Positions 29,201-40,127 of a stretch of DNA of 64,000 nucleotides are shown here, piece after piece (the stretch's first letter is position 1; each line of letters begins with the position of its first letter). The DNA is from Tubulanus polymorphus (Eukaryota > Nemertea > Palaeonemertea > Tubulaniformes > Tubulanidae), in contig NC_134032.1 of assembly GCF_964204645.1 (NCBI RefSeq), positions 12,704,275 through 12,768,274 on the forward strand, written 5' to 3'. The translations under genes were made by a program, and so were the position numbers. The notes beneath the pieces are model-generated. The model worked only from the letters and a program-made list of their open reading frames with translations, did not search any database and was not told the DNA's origin.

Positions 29201-29508
29201 CGAGTAATAGTATGAGAAATACAGTAGACTCTGCATCTCTTACTTATAAAGGGTTAAGTTAAGAATGGTAAAATTCTTCAAATACTAGAGCATAGAATTA
29301 TAGCAGGGTGATTGAAGATCGTGTTTGATATAATTAGCAATAAGACACTTTTTTTCAATGAATACTGCTTTCAGTGCAGAGATTGTAATTCAGTAATGTA
29401 GTGTTTATCCGTACAAAACACACGTACCTTGTTAATTCCAGAATCGGGAACACATGTCACCAACAGGAAACATACCACGAGCACCGCAAACCGAAACAAA
29501 ATCCTCAT
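26205..29508 (-). CDS. Secreted EGF-like protein (growth-factor type)
   Basis: Likely a secreted ligand or extracellular protein of 178 residues. Four exons join in phase: 29428-29508, 28258-28285, 26798-27110 and 26205-26319 (stop TGA). Exon 1 starts MRILFRFAVLVVCFLLVTC, a clear signal peptide. Residues 37-107 are acidic and polar (repeated DD, VTTSDDVTT), without a domain I know. Residues 111-151 form one EGF domain with six cysteines: C111-x9-C121-x5-C127-x12-C140-x-C142-x8-C151, including CLNGGKC and PEGFTGNRC. The CLNGGKCF spacing is like neuregulin or Spitz-type EGFR ligands. No transmembrane segment follows, unlike most EGFR ligands. A strong donor (GGTCAA|GTAAGTAC, exon end 26255) inside exon 4 could splice to a membrane exon that I did not find. 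AATAAA lies 39 bases past the stop. Ligand function is inference. Confidence 0.78.
27931..28065. mobile_element. Foldback element with tRNA B-box-like arms
   Basis: Lies in intron 2 of the EGF-like gene. The left arm (CTTGACATCCTC...CAGGGATTCGAACCTG) is repeated inverted at the right (CAGGTTTGAATCCCTG...GAGGATGTCC). Both arms contain a pol III B-box-like GGTTCGAATCC. It is probably a foldback formed from two inverted tRNA-derived SINE pieces; A and B boxes are too close together for a functional tRNA. Confidence 0.6.
28414..28589. mobile_element. MITE with about 27-base terminal inverted repeats
   Basis: Lies in intron 1 of the EGF-like gene. The left end AATAGGATAAAAACCACTAT and the right end 'ataggggg...atcctatta' are inverted copies. 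The centre holds 'cacgacgtttcgatctcaca' and 'gatcatcgtcaggtgtgaga', a motif pair that resembles one at 37095-37145. Too short to be autonomous. Confidence 0.7.
28755..29285 (+). repeat. Minisatellite family B (about 92-base unit)
   Basis: Five to six degenerate tandem copies in intron 1 of the EGF-like gene. The unit contains GTCTCTTACTGCGGT, 'gactggtaaaattctacccc', 'gagttggtgtcaaatactga' and 'aagaaatacagtagactct'. A better conserved array of the same unit is in CAND1 intron 23 (60090-60560). Two divergent copies lie at 27640-27850. Confidence 0.85.
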
Positions 29509-30359
29509 AGCCTTGAATTCGATATCCAGGCCGGTAGGTCAAGTGTAACGAGGATAGAAATCCGGCGTGATTTCAGATATGTCGTCAGGACCAATTGAAA
29601 ACGGCACCTTTCATAACGACGTATTGTGTACGTAACTCCGAAATCGATTTTCCCCTGATAACGTACTATTTAACACGAACTCGTAACGGTTGACGGTTAA
29701 TTTCAAATTTCAAAATTTTCATAATTTCGATATTTGAAATCATCCGCGCATACGCGAAAAAAAACCTCGAAAGTGTCGAAGCTACGAGCGATGTCTTTCT
29801 AATACGTCCGACGCCATCGACGAAATCGATTTCGGCTCCTTTTCCCGATTCGAATAAGTAAAAATAACCGACTTATTTAATCATTTGTCCGTTAAAATTT
29901 AGATTTCAAATATTATACAGCTCGCATATGTGGTACCTAAACAGCCAGATCGAGCAGCTGGCAGCTTTCCCTTTATTCAAGAGAGATCTGTGACGTTAAT
30001 GCGACTGGATTGTTTATATCGTATTGGCCTTTATGAATTTATACTGAATATAACAGTAATATGCATATCGTAGAGCATCGGGATTTTTGGATTATAATGA
30101 ACAAATTTGAATAACATCCGCCTATTTCAGCAAATACGGGCGACATGTCTGGAAAACTTCCGTCTTTCATATACAAAGTATACTTCGATGTAAAATTGGA
30201 TCCGTGAAATCGAATTTGATAAGGAAAAAGCCAGAATTCGTTTGAATGAAAAATTATTATTTCCATGAATTGAAAAGGGGAAATGTTGTTTTCACTAATA
30301 GCCCTCATCCCGGTTCAAAATATCCGTATTTAAGACAAACCTGGTCATGGCTTCACGAA

Positions 30360-30560
30360 TCAGGACTTCACCCGAGACACATGGCTGTGGAATCGAACTG
30401 CAGCAATAGAATTGTCTCACAAACCATCGATTTTTGAAACTTCGTTGATAAAATGTTTAATGTCTGGTGTTTGTAGTTCATTTGCAATAGAAAATAACCC
30501 AGGTCAAAGTCCTGAACACATGTGAACTGTGGATGATCAGTTTTTGGAAGCGTGTCAATA
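30360..30560 (-). repeat. Minisatellite family D copies (inverted)
   Basis: Reverse-complement copies of the family D words 'ggtgtttgtagttcatttgc', 'gataaaatgtttaatgtctg' and 'cacatgtgaactgtggatga'. Confidence 0.6.
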
Positions 30561-31249
30561 AAAGAAAGCAACGATTTTTTTTCACAAAAATTCTAAATGG
30601 AAAATTCATTACTGATCATTGAAAAATCGGATATGTTTTTTTCTGAATACGCAGATTTTTAGGCCAGTTTTCTGTTTTTGTTTTTCACTGGTTTTCTAGT
30701 CCCAACTGAAAAAAAATAGTTTAACAAAATCTGCTTTCACAAATTTTCTGAAAAATGAATATTCAAACCCGCAACATCAGACTTTCGCATCCTTGGTAGA
30801 ACTCTGACACGTGGTATTCAGTAGCCAATAGACTTACCATCGTCGTTATGCCGTTAGATGGGAGGAATTTGCTTCTTAGGGAATGATCAATTTAACTTAC
30901 TAAAAAACCTAGTTACTGACTAGGTGTCTCAGTCATGGCTTCGACGGACGGCAATATCACAACACAACACATGAAATGCTGGTCCAGAATTCATACAATA
31001 TGTTAGTACGATATATGGATATATTTACCTGGTACTTCTTTGATGCACCGGACCATCATACTGCAATGTTTACAACCGTTGGAATAACAACTCTCAGTAA
31101 AGATCATCATCACCGCATTTACAAATTTATGACTGTTCCTAAAAAAACCATTTTCAACATCGAAATATGATGTTCAAACCCACGATAATTATAAACCGCG
31201 CGATCCAGATGCACAAAACTGCTTTTTGTGAAAGTGGGTCCGGTTTACG

Positions 31250-31360
31250 ACCGGAACCAGTTCCACAGTTGCCAGTTGGATTCGACTGTGAATTTCAAAC
31301 ACTAACTACTTCTAACTGAAAGTTTAAAACTCATGACTCGCAACTGTGAAACCGGGTCCT
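31250..31360. mobile_element. Foldback element, GTTCCACAGT family
   Basis: Left end CGGAACCAGTTCCACAGTTG and right end CAACTGTGAAACCGGGTCC form inverted termini about 110 bases apart. Same family as 46290-46545 and 63438-63656. The outer core is the same word as in minisatellite family A. Confidence 0.6.
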
Positions 31361-31854
31361 GATAATGACTTACGGAGATCGTAGCGCACAGGCAACTGCG
31401 GTCCATCCAGAAGGGCACCGAGCTGATGGGTCTTTCTTCATATTACTGAATTCCCCTATCGTCAAAAATTGTCGCTGCGGACTTTTAGGTATACACTCGA
31501 TAATCGCCTGTACCGAAGAAAAACAAGGATTTATGAATACAAATTGATCAGGAAAACCACATGTTGAAAAGAACCATATTTCGTGAAAAACAGCGTTTTT
31601 TAGTCCGGCGAAAAAAGAATCACCGATACCGAAAAAAACTTACAGTTTATACCATATCATATCATAATTTACCGTCAATTGAAGGCCTGTGACTAGACAG
31701 CCTCTTGCTTTGAAACTAAGTGTATTCGTGAGTGCCCTCTTAGTGTTCATATGAGGGTGCTGTCTACCATTTTTCTTGGTGATTTAAAGTTTTCTTTTTT
31801 AATTTCGTAGTCAAATTTCTTCTCAGAAGTCCTGATGGCTATTCTCTTTAGATT

Positions 31855-33004
31855 CTAATGATGAATGAATTTATGACCATAGGCACAAGACCCCCTTAGA
31901 CATTGATCATAGAAGCAAATCTGCTGTAGGCGACCTACCCGGGTAGTTCCCTTTGGTGACTTAGCGTTGCGGGAAGTACACGTTGAGTTGTCGGATTCGA
32001 AAAGGGCACCGTCGCACCTGTTCGAGCACCTGCAGCTAACCATCACCATATCGCTCGGGCAGCTCACTGAACTGAAAGAGCTGTCTGCCTCTGTTGAGGG
32101 TTCACCTTCGTAAACAGTGGTGTTCCAACCTGTTCAAAATACAAGGAAATGTAGGGGTTCATAGTTCGAACTTTAAGACTCGCACTGCCTTGTCTCTCCA
32201 TTCAGGGGCAATTATTGGGGGCACCTAGCCTGGACTCCTGAACACAGAGTTCTGTAGCTCAGATTAAAACTTGGGGAATATCATTTTGGAGAACAAACCC
32301 TAGACAGCATCTTTTCTTTCCTTTTTGAAGATCAAAATTTTCCACACCTGTGGGGTTCGTGCATTTAAACGACCGTAAGACAGCTGTATAGAGCGAGCCG
32401 ACGCAGTTTTAGCCCAGCGCGTCGAATCATGCAGACGGCTCCGTTTAGAAATGATCCATCTTAGCAATGATGAATTGTACATCGATATACGTAGCCACAA
32501 AATAGCAAAGCAACATTTTGAACATTTTCACACAGAGAGTGACAAGAGATTACAAACATTGTCCTTTCATCGTTCAATACCGATTTATAGACAACGCGCG
32601 CCTAAACAATTGCGAAATGTTACTCGGAACTATGTAGTTGGGTTGAATCAGTTCATCTTAGAAATAATTACACAAGAGTCGATTTCAAATCAGAACGGTT
32701 AGTACGAACTAATGTTCGACTCGATGTTAGTTAAAATCTATGCGGATAAAAACCTGGGCCGAATTTCAGTTGCGATTTAAATTCTACTCAATCTGAGGGT
32801 TTAACGATAACGATCCCTGAAAAGTTAAAAAGTTAAGCTGCTAATAGAATGTGTTTGAAAAAACTTACGGCCGAAGTAGGCAGGCTGAGTCAGCGAGGCT
32901 CCCGTTCGAAGTGCATGTTCCAGACGCCACGCCGCGGTGAAATTAATCAACAAGTAAAAATAAATCGCGCCAATAAAAAACGCCTGCGAATATAACTGTT
33001 TCAT
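31855..33004 (-). CDS. Small secreted eight-cysteine protein
   Basis: Predicted extracellular protein of 136 residues from two exons, 32869-33004 and 31855-32129, that join in phase with good donor (GTAAGT) and acceptor (AACAG) sites. The first exon starts MKQLYSQAFFIGAIYFYLLI, a signal peptide running to about residue 24. The second encodes a compact cysteine domain with Cys at 69, 78, 80, 84, 96, 117, 122 and 127. The opening SCPSDMVMVSCRCSNRCDGA, followed by a CTSRNA turn and a late C-x4-C, is reminiscent of the cysteine-rich V-domain modules at the C-terminus of PCSK9. I offer that as a weak comparison, not an assignment. NST at residues 93-95 is a possible glycosylation site. An ATG further upstream in the same frame at 33061 would bury the signal peptide, so 33004 is preferred. 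Function unknown. Confidence 0.6.
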
Positions 33005-33699
33005 ATTTTCACTAGAATTTTGGAAGAATGGTTGGACGTTTTTTGGGCATAGCTCGGTCAATTTTGGGACTATACACCCGAAATAAGTTTTGAACTGATC
33101 GGAACAACATAGCGACGACGTATCGAAGCCGTTACTGTATCGACGGATTGCCCAAAAGACATTATTGAATTAGGTTGGAAGCGTTTTTTGAGATTTTTAC
33201 GTTTTGTCGAGGGGACAACTTCAAACTCTTCACCCTCAAAAAAAACCTTGAAAACATGTAAAACGGTGTTATCCTGACTGTTTATTACGATACACATTTT
33301 GCAATCCGTCAAAACAGCTTGAAACACCGATAAAATTCTGCTGGCTATGGCACACCGCCATTACCCCCGTGAAGCTGGCTCCCGGTTCCTATCAGTTTAA
33401 GACCTATTCCGGGTGTAGTGCTACCAAAAATGACCGAGCTATGACCAAAATCAACTCATAAAGCACGTAAATGGATCGTGTACGACTGAAATGTCACGCG
33501 ACCACTGGTAAGCTAAACGTCAACTCGTTACTATCGAGTTGACGTCATTCGTTCTCTCCATGAAATATTCATTTTTTCGTTTTCGAGACATTTTGCCGAT
33601 AATTTCCTTTTTTCGGAACAGATATATCGAAACACACAGCAACAACCCGATGCCGAACAGAAATTGGAAATGTCAATAGCAAGTTCATGAAGTGCTTTG

Positions 33700-33842
33700 T
33701 ACACTATATCCTGGACCTGCTGCCAGGGCCTGCAACCCTCAGCTATTCTGCAGCCTGGACCTGTACCCCTCAGCTATTCTGCAGCCTGCACCTGTACCCC
33801 TCAGCTATTCTGCAGCCAGCACCTGTACCCCTCAGCTATTCT
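33700..33842 (+). repeat. 31-base tandem repeat
   Basis: Four copies of a unit that reads CTGCAGCCTGCACCTGTACC then 'cctcagctatt'. Each contains a PstI-type CTGCAG. Copies differ by only a few bases, so the array is young. Confidence 0.9.
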
Positions 33843-33954
33843 AGCTAATGTCAGGTGTTTGTATATGCAGTACATTTTCAAAGTTTTCTTGGATAATGTG
33901 CTGAACAGATTCTCAAAGAATGGGGATGAAATGATTTATAACGCCTCGTGTGTG

Positions 33955-34140
33955 TAGATCATTTTCAATTGAACACAGATGTGAAGTGTGGACGATCAGT
34001 TTTTGAAAGTGTGCTGATAAAATGTCTAATGTGTCGTGTTTGTAGTTCATTTTCAATTGGAAATGTCTCAGCAATAGTTCTGAACACATGCGAAATGTGG
34101 ACGATGAGTTTTTGAAAGTGTGCTGAGTGGCTGTTTTTCG
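33955..34140 (-). repeat. Minisatellite family D copies (inverted)
   Basis: Two copies in reverse complement, with 'gtggacgatcagtttttgaa', 'agtgtgctgataaaatgtct' and 'gtttgtagttcattttcaat'. Confidence 0.7.
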
Positions 34141-35229
34141 ATATTGGAAATCTCATTGATTTCATAGTAGAAATTGTGAGTAGAATTCTAACACGCACGC
34201 ATGCATGTACACGCACACGGACACGCACACGGGCGTCTTGACGAATACAAATATTCCAAACAAATCATAAAATCAGATAAGAACATCTTGATCGTATTTG
34301 GTTTTAAGTTTTTACCCTGATACAAATGTCATGCTATAAATGAAATAATAGATGTGGTCATATTTTCCAGGAAAGTAGATTCCTCAGATTTGGAAACTAT
34401 GCCGTTGATTCACATTGGACATAATTGCTAAAACAATTTTCATTTTGTTTGTTTCTTTTGTTTTATTAGCGAAAGTTTATTCATGCTATTGCTCGATTCA
34501 GCTCAGCATCATAAGTCCACTGTTCACTTTTTACTGGGATGAATCCCGCATTATGCTGTTCGCGGTTATAACTGCTTCTATGGGGCGAATCATTTCTTTT
34601 CGTCACAACCGATTTACGTGATAACACACCGCACCGGACACAGTTAAATCACTAGACATAGTGATTCTTTAAGTCATATTCGCCGTTCACACTTTTCTCC
34701 GACGTCCCAACCGTACCTACAAAATAAATATAGGAGATTGTCGTAGTAGCTATCAGACGGAGACGATTTGGACCGTGTCAAACTGGCCCGTTCCAGGCCA
34801 GAGTCAAATTAAGCCTAGCGCGTTCACACGAAAATCACTCAATCGTTACTACTATACCAATTTGGCCCGGTTTGAAAATATCTTATATCTTATTAGATCA
34901 GTGCTGCAAGCACTGGAGGGGATATCAACAACAAAGCCGGAGGTGACACAATCCATTTCCTCCCCTCGCGGTAGGAGTGAAAAACTGAGTCAAAGTACTC
35001 ATAGCGAGTCATCTATACAGCGGCCAGGTAACCCTGATTGCTCCTGGGACGGAGAGGCGGGTGAACCCCACAGTTCAGAAGTCAGGTGCTTACTATAAAA
35101 GACCAACAGTATATTTGAAGATTTGATAACGAAAATCTGTTACACTGACGTCACTTCAGCAGATTTTGGTAGTTAAATCTGTAATATCGTCGGTATTTCA
35201 CTTTATAGACTGCCTTCTGAAATGACTTA

Positions 35230-38200
35230 TCAAAAGTCCAATTGCTCTTCACCGACGATAGTAAAGTATCCCAAATATTTACCATTTTGCGGTAAATTCT
35301 CTGCCCCCTTTTCTTCTGTAGCCCCTGGCGATATTTCGTGTAGAGATATTTGCGATTGAGTGTTCGATTCGTCAAACGGTTTATAGTCAGACGACCCCAG
35401 ATCGACCGCGTCCTGTTCGTCGTCCGTTGACGTCACTGGTATGAAGTAAGCTCGTCTGGCGAGGATCGCTAGCAAGAACGTTTCAGCTATCAACATGATA
35501 TTGTGAATATCTGAAGAAAACTAAATAATGTAATGAATCTCGCTATGACATGACTGGGTTAAAGAAAATAACGAGTTAATGACCGTCTAACTACTAGCGC
35601 AACACGTGGATCCTCACTTGCAACAAGTGGAATCCTCTATTGCTACAGTAGCCGATGTCCAATTGCCCACTAGTGACACCTGACGGATCTTCACTTGCCA
35701 CAAGTGGAATCTTCAATTGCTGCAGTAGTTAATGTCCTACCTCACGGATCGCAAATAGAATATTAGGTATTAGGCAACAGGCCGATACTCACTTGCCGCT
35801 CTGGACTGCGTAGCGAGCAGTCCAGTTTGACAGGGAATTCCTCCAAATCTCTGAATCGTCTTCAAAATCACCGAACCTTGTAGATTACTGAACACGATCA
35901 GTAGCTGCATGCAGATAAATTTGCCGGCGATACCCCTTGATTTAAGGTAAGGTCTGGTAGTACGATAGATCATTGCTAAGCCCCACATAGCGGTAACTGT
36001 AGACAGTGCCGTTAGCACTGATATTGCCGTGTAAGTGTCACCAACAGCTCTCTGTAAAGATTATCAGTTTCTAGTTGAATAAAATATTGGTACATTTTTC
36101 AAATTTGAAAAAAAGAAACCGTTAATTACCGTTTCGGCAACGATCAGCGAATGGATGTAGGTCAGTATCGGCCGTACGATAATTAACTGACCCACGACGT
36201 AAACAATTCTCTTTAGATTCTGTCTGTAAAAAAAAAATCAAGAAACGTTACTAAAGTTCAACAGATATTGCAAAAAAGAAAATCAATAAAAACTTATAGT
36301 TTTGCACAAGAACTTTTGGGTTATTGATATCTTAATCTCAAGGTCGTCTGCTCAATAACCATATCAGTTCAAGGTCAAATAGGGAAAAACGCCTCGTCTG
36401 TCAAATTGAGTTTGGAGTGAGAGTTTAATTTTGATAACCTATCGTAATCTAATTTCGTGAAATTGGTCAAAGGAGTATAAGATGCTAATTCTTTTGATTC
36501 TGTAAATGAAGAAATCCTTACGTGGCACGTTTTCGCATTAACGCTTTTCAAAACTTTAAAACATGAAGGGCTACTAACCCGAGTAGTAAGTATCGGATGG
36601 GTTGTGCTTACCTCGTCAGTTTTACCAAAGGTAAGCAGATACAACAGCAGCAACAAGGAGGAGTACTCATTGACAGTTTATCTTGAGACAGCATCTGTAC
36701 ACAGCCCTCCGGCCCACCCATATAACTTATCATTAAATCTACGAATTTGTAGATACACAGCGATAGATACCTGAAAATTCAAGCGAAGAATAGTTTACTC
36801 GGAGGAGTCCGTGGGCCGTGGTCGTGAGAATTGGTCGGGCCAATTTGAAAAAGCAATTATAATCCAAATGGCAAAATAACAATTACTTTCAGGTCATTGA
36901 AATGAATTTTTTCTTTATTTCGGCGCAAACAGTAAATCGTAAATTGTTTTGCGAAACTGCGACCGTGTGGTTAGAAAGTAGGACTATAACCATTATGAAA
37001 ACCGGTCGAGACCACGGACGACTGAATACACGGCAGGCGATAATAGAGGAAGTCTCCTACGCTGAGAAAATGTTTCGTTGTAGCGAATGATTTATTTTCG
37101 ACGTTTCGACTTTATATCCTAACAGCCAACTTCAGTATTCCCGAAGAGGACTGTTTATCAATAGTGATTATATGGAAGACTCACATTGAAGCTACGATAG
37201 AATTCAGGAATATCGAACGGGGAATGCATACGGCTAATAATGAAGTGAAACTCGTCATCTGAAAATTCAAGAAACATGAGAAAAATATAATTTCAGAAAA
37301 AATAATTCCAGGATATTATTTTCTAGTTATTATATATCAGGAGACCATGACCCTCAATTTATTCTTTTCTTTCAGATCATTTTTTCATTCTCAAGATTTC
37401 AACTACAGATAGGAATGAATCAATACCACTTTTACAACTATCTTAAAGCAACATTGAGTGAGTAATTGAACTTTGAATTACACGATTCTTGAAACCTATG
37501 TCGAAAAGGATGTCGAATTGGAAATACTTGAAATAGTTAAGGGTCTTGAATCGATATACGAGACTTCAATCGATACTTCGCCACTTGCAGACACTTACGG
37601 GATAAAGAAAGAGTAGGAAGGTGATTTTACTACGTTTCACCAGTCCGCCTGTCGTCTGGTTGATCGTCTGGTCGAGCGCTCCGTACAGTTGATACATCTC
37701 CTCGAAGAACAAAACGAACGTGGCGAAAACGACCACTGAACAGACGATCAATCCGTAAAACTCCGGAGAAGGAATCACTACACGAAAAAGGATGCTCAGA
37801 TCAGTTCATCGTCACATTTTAGGCGCGATCACACGTAGATGATTTGGCCCGGACCAGACCCCGAGTCAAATTTGATCCGTGCCTTAATCAGAGAGTGCGT
37901 TCACTCGTAAATCACTTTATTCTTCATTATAGGCAAAAAGATGCTGCGGTAGGCAATGTCAATCATTTCCTAGTCAGTGGAATCATTTGACCAGCGCTTA
38001 AATTTGGCACGGGTCTCTACCGACGTTTTCGGTCGGTCCAAACCTTTGGCCAAACCTTTTTAAAAATCCCGACACGGGCACACTTAGCACAGATATGAAA
38101 AATTGAATTTGGTGGCCCGGATCAAAGACGCTCCAGTGTGATGGCGGCTTTAGCGGTGATCCCATTAAGGGGGAAACCCCACTGACGAAACCCCTTCATG

Positions 38201-38291
38201 ATAGGAGAAATTACGTACCTGTGAAAAATTGAGTAATAGTTGGTAGTTCATCCGTGCAATTGATGTCTGCTTTCGTTTTTGATTCGTTCAT
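35230..38291 (-). CDS. SLC51A-like: Organic solute transporter alpha-like protein (SLC51A family)
   Basis: Seven-helix membrane protein of 372 residues. In vertebrates SLC51A pairs with SLC51B to export bile acids and steroid conjugates across the basolateral membrane; the substrate here is unknown. Seven exons join in phase: 38219-38291, 37599-37777, 37185-37258, 36612-36770, 36130-36223, 35793-36051 and 35230-35510 (stop TGA). An in-frame stop just upstream of the ATG (38342) supports the start. Diagnostic blocks: FTSLLAVCIPRS (TM2), the palmitoylation-type cysteine cluster PPCCCCCICLP (148-156), RIVYVVGQLIIVRPIL, and IHNIMLIAETFLLAILARR near the end, all matching family positions. NQT in the first loop may be glycosylated. 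The acidic C-terminal tail is variable in the family. Minisatellite C copies (35610-35745) lie in the last intron. Confidence 0.88.
35610..35745 (-). repeat. Minisatellite family C copies (inverted)
   Basis: Two copies in the last intron of the SLC51A-like gene: 'ggatcctcacttgcaacaag', 'tggaatcctctattgctaca', then again from about 35690. Reverse complement of the 6880-7065 and 16670-16905 arrays. Confidence 0.7.
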
Positions 38292-38957
38292 CGTGAAAGC
38301 TTTGGTGTATTTCGGCTCTCGCTTATTCTGCGACACACTCCTTTAAACAAACCGAACAATTGTATTTTTAACTTGTGGCGGAATATATCTTTTTAATCGG
38401 TGTTTTCCCAGCCAGGTTTGGTTTAGTTTATAAGCCTACGTCCGGATTGGTTCACGGAATAATGAAATGACCAAATTTATACATTAAACTCTCTGGTATA
38501 TACGACTAAACTGGTTCGTGGTGATTAAATCGAACAATATGGTTATAAGATTAATTATAGAACCCCAAAAAACTACGGCACCGTGTCGAATATCTTCTAT
38601 ACCGACTAGAAGCAGGGGTCTATTGGTTATCCCTTCGTCACGGTCAGGAATGGTCGGTCTTCTTAACGCAACTTCACACGACCACCAGCAGAGTAAATAA
38701 AAAGCCGGGAAAGGGAGATTTGAATGCGGAAGTGATTATGAGATTGAGTTCTGTAGTACATTCACAAGCATATTGTGATATTTCTCGCGCAAATTCACTG
38801 CTTAATAATGTTTGTTCCTGTTTTCGGCCGTGTACGTACGTACTTTGGTTTAGTTTAGTTTTTGCTCAACAAAAACACATTTGCTTAGAGCGCAGAAACA
38901 TCTACAATAAATGTGTGAATACATGCATGTATATGTGTAGGGTGGGTAGTTCTCTTA

Positions 38958-39861
38958 ACGCGGAAAACGGAATGACGGAAACGGAATAGCGGAGGGAGTA
39001 TCTATGAAGGCGGAATGGTGGAATCAATGTATTTTCAATACCTCGTCGTCAACGCAACAGCATAAAATTAATATACATACAGACATGCATCTGTTATATT
39101 TAGCTACAAACATCACACAGTGGATCAAAACCGCCAATGTAGATAAAAAAAACTTAATCAATTAATTAAAATTTAAGAATTCACACAGTTTTGATCAGTT
39201 AAACAATTCTGTTTTTAATCCTTCGATAAATTATTTCATATAGTGGGTTTATCTTCCACTGATTGTTGACTCTACAGTTTAATTTTATCCTTGAAATTTT
39301 GATATTCCATCGAATTCCTTTAAATTACGCTACATTGAATTTCGTACTATTGATTACTCTTACTGGTACCCGGTACGTAATTTGTGTTGTTTTGATTTGT
39401 AAATAACCCTACATGTAGTCTATGCATCATTCTCCGTTCGGTTGAGGAATGAAATATTTTTTTTGTGATAATGATTGGTCAGTCTTTGCATATTTATTGA
39501 GAAAATTTTTTGTCTGCACAGCGTATAGGCTAGTCACTACTAATGAGCGGACATTCACGAGATTAGTAGGCCTATTTACTTGTAATGAGGTTAAGGGCCT
39601 ACACTCACTCCTTGGGCTTTATCCTGACGAGTATGGTACTGAAACACACGCCGGCTGAACACGGCCATATTTATATTATACTGAACCTGGATTTTACTGC
39701 ACGCGGTAGACCCGGGGTAGGTCTACCGCGTGCAGTAAAATCCAGGTTCAGTATAATATAAATATATGTTTTCTGTATAATCCACAACCGAATTTTAGGC
39801 CATTCCGCCTTCATAGATACTCCCTCCGCTACTCCGTTTCCGCCATTCCGTTTTCCGCGTT
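38958..39861. mobile_element. Non-autonomous DNA transposon with about 60-base terminal inverted repeats
   Basis: The left terminus (38955-39016, CTCTTAACGCGGAAAACGGA... to GAAGGCGGAATGG) is matched in reverse complement by 39799-39864 with only a few mismatches. About 900 bases long, AT-rich inside, with no transposase. Target duplications are unclear: TTAA occurs in the left end but the right end has TTTA. The right part contains the hairpin 39667-39765. Confidence 0.85.
39667..39765. repeat. 45-base perfect inverted repeat (hairpin)
   Basis: 39667-39711 and 39721-39765 are exact reverse complements separated by nine bases. The arms contain GAACCTGGATTTTACTGCAC and a GGTAGAC/GTCTACC apex. 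A perfect stem of this length can form a cruciform or a microRNA-like hairpin if transcribed. It is either a nested younger foldback insertion or part of the host transposon. Confidence 0.95.
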
Positions 39862-40016
39862 TAGAGATGGGCATAAACAAGGCTATAAAAAATTACACTA
39901 TAGATTTAACCCTTTACCTTTTACCCTACGTAATTGCGGTAATTGAACGAACAACTTGTGTCCTAAAGTCACCCGGCGACCAACTCACATTAGATCTCCA
40001 TTCTAATCTACAGAAT

Positions 40017-40127
40017 AGAGCATTTTCACTTAAATTCCAGAGGGACGTGTTGATAAAAAAGCATTTTTTTGCATCGACTGTTAACAGGTTCAACAGAAAC
40101 AGGCTGTTACCGACAGTAGTCGATTGG
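40017..40127 (+). pseudogene. Fragment of a LINE (non-LTR) reverse transcriptase C-terminus
   Basis: Within an open frame from 39867, residues 51-87 contain RAFSLKFQRDVLIKKHFF and TVNRFNRNRLLPTVVDW. This resembles the block R-x-SLKL...KxFFxxRVVNxWNxLPxxVV found after the polymerase domain of many CR1/RTE-type LINEs, with an apparent small indel at the WNxLP motif. Only the tail of the element is present. The assignment is by pattern and modest. Confidence 0.4.

Larger units (their letters stand above)
29509..31854. other. Gap between EGF-like and eight-cysteine genes
   Basis: Upstream region of the EGF-like gene, probably including its promoter (not located), then family D copies (30360-30560) and a foldback element (31250-31360). 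No coding exon supported. Confidence 0.5.
33005..35229. other. Gap between eight-cysteine and SLC51A-like genes
   Basis: Contains a 31-base tandem repeat (33700-33842), family D copies (33955-34140), a CA-rich run (34190-34230) and a dispersed repeat at 34640-34870 that shares 'gttcacacgaaaatcactca' with 37850-37920. The open frame at 34415-34621 looks like a signal peptide but starts at TTG. No gene supported. Confidence 0.5.

Noticed and set aside
33070-33327. 85-codon minus-strand frame upstream of the eight-cysteine gene
   Set aside because: No family match and no joining splice site; the signal peptide exon starts independently at 33004.
34415-34621. 68-codon frame with a signal-peptide-like start
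   Set aside because: It begins at TTG, not ATG; no splice signals or family match; compositionally AT-rich DNA.
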